Shown here one piece after another: positions 56,801 through 64,000 of a DNA stretch of 64,000 nt. The stretch comes from Henricia sp. BOLD:AAB3569 (taxonomy: Eukaryota; Echinodermata; Asteroidea; Spinulosida; Echinasteridae). Position 1 is the stretch's first letter. Each line of letters begins with the position of its first letter. The stretch is from the NCBI GenBank assembly GCA_037783545.1, contig JBBELK010000001.1, positions 62,001 to 126,000 on the forward strand, written 5' to 3'. A model generated the notes under the pieces. That model ran no database searches, had not been told where the DNA came from, and was given only the letters and a program-made list of their open reading frames with translations. Position numbers and translations under genes: made by a program.

Positions 56801-57913
56801 AAATCTTCCTGGTGCATTTAATTTAGATATGTGTCCATACCTTTCCAAATGGCGACAAACCATCCGGTCCGTCGTCTGTTGGGCTGTAGTCCTCAAGCCA
56901 ATTTTCCGCCCTAAAACAATAAATTCATGAACACATTTCTGCTTTCTTTGAGATACGTTCAATCAACGAACGCACTCCAGTGAAGGATGGTTATTGAAGT
57001 GCAGTCGAATATTTAGAATCCTACCAACCACGGTCTGGTGGACCTGTTCAATGGTACTCATTAAAGCATGCTGTTTCAGCTTTCAGCACTGTCCCAGTTC
57101 AGAGACGTTCATGCACGAAAACAAAAAAACAAATGCGTGTGATGAAATTCCGAACGAATCGATAATTAACGATAATTCCTTGTTCAAATTTGCTCGGTTT
57201 TACTTTTTAATTATGATTTTTAAAATATCGCAGGCGTGTACCGTAACACTCGCAGGAGTACCGGGGCCGACCGGTTCAGGTCACTTGACTCGCAATTTGC
57301 AGGTAAAAGGACGCTAAGGTTGTGGGTTTGAATCCACTCGAGGCTCTTTCGCCCTTGAACAAGGCGGTTAACCCCGACTGCTCCATCCTTCGGATAGGTT
57401 ATAAAGCCGTAGGTTTACTGTCTTGTGGAATATACTTTAAGATCAAGAGCGATTGTTCAAAAAGAATTTTATTTCTTTTTTCTTCAGTGTCTGGCTTGGC
57501 TGTATGCCGAATGCGTCACTCACCAAATATATCCTAATGTTGAGGCGGTTCCTGAAAAACTAGCTATAATATGTAGGCTATATGTGAGATAACTGCACTG
57601 GAAATGGCCCTGTAATATCAATGTTGGCAAGACTATTTGATGTGCTTCTACCAGGGTTATGTTCATTGTTGCCATTCTGGGTCTTTACATTACCTGTCGA
57701 GAGACTACATTACATGCATATAAATCGATGTGTTTTACACGTTAATTGGTCACGTGACTTACCAAGGCGTGTTGCAGCTGTGGGTAATAGTCATGTACCG
57801 AGTACCTAGCTCATAGAGCATGCGCAATACAGCAAGATTGCTGTCAATGTTGTGACCCCCTTCGACCCCAATTAGAGATCCGATTTTGCCGTTTCTGTGA
57901 GCTTCTACGATGC
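50810..57913 (-). CDS. DPEP: Second membrane dipeptidase, 3' seven exons, N-terminus not in window
   Basis: Tandem paralogue of the dipeptidase at 31834-47567. Exons 5' to 3': 57913-57763, 56910-56841, 55871-55695, 54175-54067, 52740-52656, 52319-52181, 50914-50810. They correspond one-to-one to exons 4-10 of the first copy, with the same phases, and with identical lengths apart from the last, which is 9 nt shorter. Visible catalytic residues are intact: Glu in [11 protein letters not shown], His in [10 protein letters not shown], His in VIYSHSSV, Asp in GSDYDGV. The C-terminus is [11 protein letters not shown]. Exon 9 differs from its counterpart at only a few bases and intron edges are also alike, pointing to a fairly recent duplication. 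Exon 5 is the most divergent ([17 protein letters not shown] against [17 protein letters not shown]). Exons equivalent to 1-3, including the HND metal site, are not seen in 57914-64000, so they lie beyond the edge or are lost. Confidence 0.9.
51503..52088. mobile_element. Fold-back element with GGGTCATTCC ends
   Basis: GGGGTCATTCCATCATGTCA and TGACACGGAATGACCC are mirrored termini. CATGACACCTCTC, GAAGAAATCCCAAGTATTA and GAGTGCCAGGATCC are also mirrored inside. Lies in the last intron of the second dipeptidase. Confidence 0.7.
53403..53617. mobile_element. MITE with ACACT(c/g)TAAAAACA ends
   Basis: ACACTCTAAAAACA at the left and TGTTTTTACAGTGT at the right. Inside are AGTCAGTTTGACTAAA and repeated TAGGTTTTCAG. 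Resembles the widespread CACTGTAAAAA-ended MITEs. Confidence 0.6.
54265..54335 (-). repeat. tRNA-like relic, minus strand
   Basis: Minus strand: ATAACTCGGTGAATAGATAA (A box region), then GGTCTTGGGTTCAAATCCCC (B box and T-loop). The acceptor stem does not pair and no SINE body is recognised. Confidence 0.45.
55983..56225 (+). mobile_element. tRNA-derived SINE family 1, 3'-truncated copy
   Basis: ACCGTGGCCGAGTGGTTTAG head, GCGGGTTCGACACCC B box, then the body with CATCCTTCAGAAGGGATA and CCCCGGTGTTTCTGGCC. No (AAT)n tail. Confidence 0.75.
57252..57430 (+). mobile_element. tRNA-derived SINE family 1, diverged copy
   Basis: GTACCGGGGCCGACCGGTTC head with TGTGGGTTTGAATCC B box and CATCCTTCGGATAGGTTATA. 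The 3' half is lost. Confidence 0.65.
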
Positions 57914-58010
57914 CTGAAATCGTAAAGAAAATTATAGGTTGCGTTCGAGTGCACCATTCTCGTTGCTCCGCAGTAATGCGTGCGCACAACATGCATAGAG
58001 TCACATCATG

Positions 58011-58440
58011 GCTGCGTTCCAAATACGCGAACGGTTTGTTAACGTTGGCGCCAACGTTTGCTCAATGTGGAACGGATTGTTTGCCAAAATACATTGTCAA
58101 GATGGCGGCGCCCACAGTCACAGCAGTCGTACCGACGTTATAATGTGGCTCTCCGCTGCTTACCAAATTTTTGAGGAAATGTGACACGTTGCTATTGATT
58201 ATGTATCGCCAGCGATAAGGGAGAAAACCATGAAAGGTGCAATTTATTTGCTATTTTCAAAACTGCAAACAATCGTCTGGCATCTTTCATGTCGCGTGCG
58301 CCATTTTGAAATGACTCGCGAACATCACGAACAATCGAAAAGTTCGTTGGCGAACGTTGGTGGCGCACAAAACGTTCCACTCGAGATTGTTGGCCAACGT
58401 TGCCAACGTTTGCAAACGTTCGCGTATGTGGAACGCAGCC
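58011..58440. mobile_element. Inverted-repeat element with GGCTGCGTTCCAAATACGCG ends
   Basis: GCTGCGTTCCAAATACGCGA is mirrored by CGCGTATGTGGAACGCAGC. Sub-terminal AACGTTGGC(g/c)AACGTT repeats. A perfect AAGATGGCGGC YY1-type motif lies at about 58099. It is about 100 bp upstream of the most 5' visible exon of the second dipeptidase. Confidence 0.75.
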
Positions 58441-58721
58441 CATGTGACGGGAAGGCTGCAGTACCCGTGCGCGAATAACCATGGAGGTAGGAAAAGATGG
58501 AATAACCATCAGTCAAAATGACTGTCTCTTGTCATGACCTGACAGACACTGCTTGAAAGAAACTGAAGAAAATACAGACATACATCACAGAAAACCCCGA
58601 AAACTTCTTTGATGCATCTGAAATAAACCTTGGCAAGATATCGAGTGAACACGTTGAGCAAATCCACCTAAATTCCGCCCATGTTTAGTCATCTTCGTGC
58701 AAATCACGTGACACTCGTCAG

Positions 58722-59637
58722 GTCTCAATTTCATAGAGCTGTTTAACAGCCCATTTTCCATTAACCAAGCGTCAGGCTATTTCATAACGGTAAGCAACTG
58801 AAAACCTGTCTTAACTGCAGAGCCAAATTTTGCTTAAAGGCTACCGGTATGTCACACAGCCACTACGTACAATTAGCGCATATTCCACGGATGAAATTTG
58901 GTCATTCGTGGATATACGTGGAAAAATTGAGAAAAGTTGGGGTCTTTACGTGAAATTTTGACAGATGTATCACGAATGAATTATACGTTAAAACCACGGA
59001 AGAAGTACGAATAAACCACGCAAAGAACACATAAATCTACGTAAAAGCCAAATCTGGCCCAAAATCTGCAATTCATTAGTGATTCGTGCGTCAATTACGT
59101 AATTTTAACGCGATATGTGCGCCGTATGCGCGATATGATACATCTGTGGTACATGCGTGAAAGGTCCGTTAAACATACGTGGACATACGTGGAACGGTCG
59201 TGGAAAGCCAAAAATTTGCGCACAACTGCGTAAGATTTACGTAAGAATTGCGTATAAACTACGTAAAATACGCATAAACTGCGTAAATCTCAACCGACCA
59301 AAAATTTTGAGCAGCTCAAAACCGAAATCACGTAAAGTACGTCTGCCGAAACCCTCGACGGACATCTGCGCACATCGACAAATGAAAAACACATGAAACA
59401 CTTATGAATTACGTATATCGCGCATGTATCACGAATGACCAAAATTTCATCCGTGGAATATGCGCTAATTGTACGTAGTGGCTGTGTGACATAGTGACGC
59501 AACAATGGCGGTTTCCAAGCGCGCGCATGCTTAAGCACGCCGTGGCCGTGAAATAGCCTTAACGTTAGCACAACGTTTCTGCTACAGTAAGCACACGTTT
59601 TCAGCTAGCGCTTAAGCAGCTCTATGAAATTGAGCCC
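58722..59637. mobile_element. GGGCC-TTTCAT family MITE, split by a nested element
   Basis: Outer ends CAATTTCATAGAGCTGTTTA and GCAGCTCTATGAAATTGAGC. Its two halves are the left and right halves of the intact neighbour 59639-59913, separated by the element at 58850-59491. Confidence 0.85.
58850..59491. mobile_element. TA-flanked fold-back nested in the preceding MITE
   Basis: Ends TGTCACACAGCCACTACGTA, continued by CAATTAGCGCATATTCCACG, are mirrored over more than 60 bp. TA lies on both borders (58848 and 59492). The interior is made of ACGTAAA/TACGTGGAAA-like degenerate repeats. Confidence 0.85.
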
Positions 59638-59638
59638 A

Positions 59639-59913
59639 GGGCCCAATTTCATAGAGCTGTTTAACAGCTCATTTTCCGTTAACCGAGCCTCATGCTATTT
59701 CATAGACATCGTTAACGGTAAGCAACTGAAAACTTGCCTTAACCGCAGAGCCAAATTTTGCTTAAGATAGTGACGCAACAATCGCGGTTTCCAAGCACGC
59801 GCATGCTTAAGCACGCCGCGGCCGTGAAATAGCCTTAACGTTAGCACAACTTTTCTGCTACAGTAAGCACACGTTTTCAGCTAGCGCTTAAGCAGCTCTA
59901 TGAAATTGGGCCC
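59639..59913. mobile_element. GGGCC-TTTCAT family MITE, intact copy abutting its relative
   Basis: GGGCCCAATTTCATAGAGCT and AGCTCTATGAAATTGGGCCC ends. It shares its whole interior with 58722-58847 plus 59492-59637. Only AG separates the two elements. Confidence 0.85.
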
Positions 59914-60039
59914 AGGTGTAAGAGCACATTCCCTATTTGTCGGGAGTAGCGAGAGCATACTCTCACTGACCCGAGTGTCGTTATTCTTGCCGTTCGCACA
60001 CGCATGAGTACTCCACATATAACGCAGCCATAATTAGGG

Positions 60040-63000
60040 GTGTGGGTATTTTGCGGAACTGCGGAACTTTGCAGAACTTTGCGGAACTCTTAGAATACAT
60101 ACAGCAACGGGTGCCATTATCTCTACGGCACTGCGGAACTGTCTCCCGGGCGGAAAATATAACCTTTCATACTATAAAAACCATGTGTCATGTCTGCTAT
60201 CTACACGTATGTGTTTGGCATTGCGTAAGAGGAGAAATATATCGTGCGGAAGGTGTTTTAATGGAAATTAATTTCAAGACGAAATTTACCTTTTCAGGAC
60301 TTCAATTGACAGAGTTCCGCAAAATACCCCTCTCGAAATTTGGGTCGCGAAATCGGCCTACATTGAATGTCTATACACAGGCCACTATGTATATAACGAC
60401 ATTTGCAGGGGATTATTCAACGTTGCGGAACTCTGTCTCCCTGGTGGAAAATTTAACTATTCATGTCACAACCATGTATCTTATATCTCCAACTTCGAAA
60501 TGTGTAAATTTGAGGACAAAATTTACCATTTTATAATTTAATTTGACACCAAAACTTCGTGCAGAGTTCCGCAATATACCCACTTCAATAGGGGGGTATT
60601 CAAGGCTGCGGAAATAGGTCTCCCTGGTGGAAAATATAACTATTCATGTCACAACCATGTGTCTTATATCTCCAACTTCGAAATGTGTAAATTTGAGGAC
60701 AAAATTTACCATTTTATAATTTAATTTGACGGAGTTCCGCAATATACCGAAACTTCGTGCAGAGTTCCGCAATATTCCCACTTCAATAGGGAGCTAATAA
60801 AAGCTGCGGAACTCTGTCTCCCTGGTGGAAAATATAACTTTTCAATTCACAACCATGTGTAGTATATTCACAACTACGATTTGTGTAAATTTGAGGGGAA
60901 CAAATACGTTTTTACGAGTTAATTTGACAGAGTTCCGCAATATACCGAAACTTCGTGCAGAGTTCCGCAATATACCACTTCAATAGGGGGCTATTCAAGG
61001 CTGCGGAACTCGGTCTCCCCGGTGGAAAATATAACTGTTCATGTCACAACCATGTGTCGTATATCGTCAGGTACGAATGGTGTTAATTTCAAGACGAAAT
61101 TTACCTTTTCAGGACCTCAATTGACAGAGTTCCGCAAAATACCCACTTGAAATTTGGGTCGCGGAATCGGCCTACATTGAATGTGCAGAGTTCCGCAATA
61201 TACCCACTTCAATAGGGGGCTATTCAAGGCTGCGGAACTCCGTCTTCCTGGTGGAAAATATAACTGTTCATGTCACAACCATGTGTCGTATATTTTCAAC
61301 TACGGATAGTGTTAATTTCAAGACGAAATTTTCCTTTTCAGGCTTTCAATTGACAGAGTTCCGCAAAATACCCACTTGAAATTTGGGTCGCGGAATCGGC
61401 CTACATTGAATGTCTATACACAGGCCACTATGTATAACGACCTTTGCAGGGGATTCTTCAACGTTGCGGAACTCTGTCTCCCTGGTGGAAAATATAACTA
61501 TTCATGTCACAACCATGTGTCTTATATCTCCAACTTCGAAATGTGTAAATTTCAGGAAAAAATTTACCATTTTATAATTTAATTTGACAGAGTTCCGCAA
61601 TATACCGAACGGAAACTTCGTGCAGAGTTCCGCAATATACCCACTTCAATAGGGGGCTATTCAAGGCTGCGGAACTCGGTCTCCCTGGTGGAAAATATAA
61701 CTGTTCATGTCACAACCATGTGTCGTATATTCTCAACTACGGATGGTGTTAATTTCAAGACGAAATTTACCCTTTCAGGCTTTCAATTGACAGAGTTCCG
61801 CAAAATACCCACTTGAAATTTGGGTCGCGGAATCGGCCTACATTTAATATACCCACTTCAATAGGGGGCTATTCAAGGCTGCGGAACTCCATCTTCCTGG
61901 TGAAAAATATAACTGTTCATGTCACAACCATGTGTCGTATATTTTCAACTACGGATGGTGTTAATTTCAAGACGAAATATACCTTTTCAGGCTTTCAATT
62001 GACAGAGTTCCGCAAAATACCCACTTGAAATTTGGGTCGCGGAATCGGCCTACATTGAATGTGCAGAGTTCCGCAATATATACCCACTTCAATAGGGGGC
62101 TATTCAAGGCTGCGGAACTCCATCTTCCTGGTGGAAAATATAACTGTTCATGTCACAACCATGTGTCGTATATTTTCAACTACGGATGGTGTTATTTTCA
62201 AGACGAAAATTACCTTTTCAGGCTTTCAATTGACAGAGTTCCGCAAAATACCCACTTGAAATTTGGGTCGCGGAATCGGCCTATAATGTCTATACACAGG
62301 CCACTATGTATAACGACATTTGCAGGGGATTATTCAAAGTTGCGGAACTCTGTCTCTGTCTCACCATGTGTCTTATATCTCCAACTTCGAAATGTGTAAA
62401 TTTGAGGACAACATTTACCATTTTATAATTTAATTTGACAGAGTTCCGCAATATACCGAAACTTCGTGCAGAGTTTCGCAATATACCCACTTCAATAGGG
62501 GGCTATTCAAGGCTGCGGAACTCGGTCTCCCCGGTGGAAAATATAACTGTTCATGTCACAACCATGTGTCGTATATTGTCAGGTACGAATGGTGTTAATT
62601 TCAAGACGAAATTTACCTTTTCAGGACCTCAATTGACAGAGTTCCGCAAAATACCCACTTGAAATTTAGGTCGCGGAATCGGCCTACATTGAATGTGCAG
62701 AGTTCCGCAATATACCCACTTCAATAGGGGGCTATTCAAGGCTGCGGAACTCCGTCTTCCTGGTGGAAAATATAACTGTTCATGTCACAACCATGTGTCG
62801 TATATTTTCAACTACGGATGGTGTTAATTTCAAGACAAAATTTACCTTTTCAGGCTTTCAATTGACAGAGTTCCGCAAAATACCCACTTGAAATTTGGGT
62901 CGCGGAATCGGCCTACATTGAATGTCTATACACAGGCCACTATGTACAACGACATTTGCAGGGGATTATTCAACGTTGCGGAACTCTGTCTCTGTCTCAC

Positions 63001-64000
63001 CATGTGTCTTATATCTCCAACTTCGAAATGTGTAAATTTGAGGGGAACAAATACGTTTTTACGAGTTAATTTGACAGAGTTCCGCAATATACCGAAACTT
63101 CGTGCAGAGTTCCGCAATATACCACTTCAATAGGGGGCTATTCAAGGCTGCGGAACTCGGTCTCCCCGGTGGAAAATATAACTGTTCATGTCACAACCAT
63201 GTGTCGTATATCCTCAACTGCGAATGGTGTTAATTTCAAGACGAAATTTAACTTTTCAGGACTTCAATTGACAGAGTTCCTCAAAATACCCACTTGAAAC
63301 TTCGAGCAGAGTTCCGCAATATTCCCACTTCAATAGGGGGCTATTCAAGGCTGCGGAACTCGGTCTCCCTGGTGGAAAATATAACTGTTCATGTCACAAC
63401 CATGTGTCGTATATCCTCAACTGCGAATGGTGTTAATTTCAAGTCGAAATTTAACTTTTCAGGACTTCAATTGACAGAGTGACGCAAAATACCCACTTGA
63501 AACTTCGAGCAGAGTTCCGCAATATTCCCACTTCAATAGGGGGCTAATTAAAGCTGCGTAACTCTGTGTCCCTGGTGGAAAATATAACTTTTGAATTCAC
63601 AACCATGTGTAGTAAATTCACAACTACAATTTGTGTAAATTTGAGGAGGGAAAATACGTTTTTACGAGTTAATTTGACAGAGTTCCGCAATTTACCCACT
63701 TGAAATTTCGGGCAGAGTTCCGCAATATACCCACTTCATTAGGGGGCTATTCAAGGCTGCGGAACTCCATCTTCCCGGTGGAAAATATAACTGTTCATGT
63801 CACAACCATGTGTCGTATATCTCCAACTTCGAAATGTGTACATTTGAGGACAGCATTTACCTTTTCAGTATTTCAATTGACAGAGTCCCGCAAAATATTC
63901 ACTTGAAATTTGGGTCGCGGAATCGGCCTATATATGAATGTCTATACACAGGCCACTATATATATATAAAAAAACATTTGCAGGGGATTTAAACCTTAGC
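60040..64000. repeat. Complex satellite array, about 170-240 bp units, open at window edge
   Basis: CTGCGGAACTC-type cores recur near 60435, 60609, 60806, 61001, 61231, 61467, 61668, 61880, 62118, 62341, 62515, 62753, 62979, 63151, 63353, 63556 and 63769. Each unit also holds CAGAGTTCCGCAAtATACCC, the inverse of the core. At least three unit types alternate: TTTCAAGACGAAATTTACCT, TCCAACTTCGAAATGTGTAA and GGAACAAATACGTTTTTACG. Higher-order repetition is visible; for example units at 62341 and 62979 share the same internal deletion. The left edge starts with inverted GGGTATTTTGCGGAAC. Short reading frames inside are by-products of the repeat. Confidence 0.85.

Noticed and set aside
60240-63992. 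Series of 60-160-codon frames with recurring FGSRNRPTLNV-like peptides
   Set aside because: They are translations of the satellite units and shift with unit length; no start context, splice sites or domain.

Overview
This is eukaryotic, metazoan DNA. It holds intron-rich genes with GT-AG junctions, tRNA-derived SINEs, non-LTR and Penelope-like retroelement relics, many small inverted-repeat DNA elements, and a complex satellite. The proteins are closest in my memory to those of bilaterian animals. The repeat load and the tandem dipeptidases suggest a marine invertebrate deuterostome (echinoderm, hemichordate or lancelet grade), but the sequence alone does not fix the phylum. I see no prokaryotic operons, CRISPR arrays, rRNA genes or complete tRNA genes.

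Layout. (1) 2789-14580 (+): ten coding exons of the casein kinase 2 catalytic subunit alpha; the first coding exon(s) lie left of the window. Its introns are packed with small transposons. (2) 20895-24872 (+): a complete four-exon CFAP20 (BUG22/GTL3) gene with a perfect RFX X-box 161 bp upstream of the ATG. CSNK2A2 and CFAP20 are also neighbours in the same order and orientation in human, so this is probably ancestral linkage. (3) 31834-47567 (-): a complete ten-exon membrane dipeptidase (renal dipeptidase family, 434 aa) with an N-terminal membrane anchor. (4) 50810-57913 (-): the seven 3' coding exons of a second, very similar dipeptidase lying head-to-tail upstream of the first. Its N-terminal exons are not found before 64000. 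(5) 60040-64000: a complex tandem satellite running off the right edge.

The rest is repeat biology, often nested. A GC-rich DNA element family with TACCCC-type ends and 3-bp TWA target duplications (PIF/Harbinger-like) appears three times. Two copies sit inside an RTE-type retrotransposon relic, and taking out each element plus one target copy rejoins recognisable coding sequence. A fourth TWA element, 1.3 kb with 43-bp inverted ends, carries a further nested element. Unoccupied paralogous sites for two of these insertions are present in the same window. Two other fold-back elements share GCGTAATTTTTTTT ends and each contains a tRNA-like sequence. The C-terminal tail of a second LINE has been amplified about eight times in a 141-bp tandem array that keeps frames open on both strands.

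Functionally the named genes are unrelated: a kinase, a ciliary doublet-microtubule protein and two ectopeptidases. The unusual content is the layered mobile DNA, which allows relative dating of insertions inside one 64-kb stretch.
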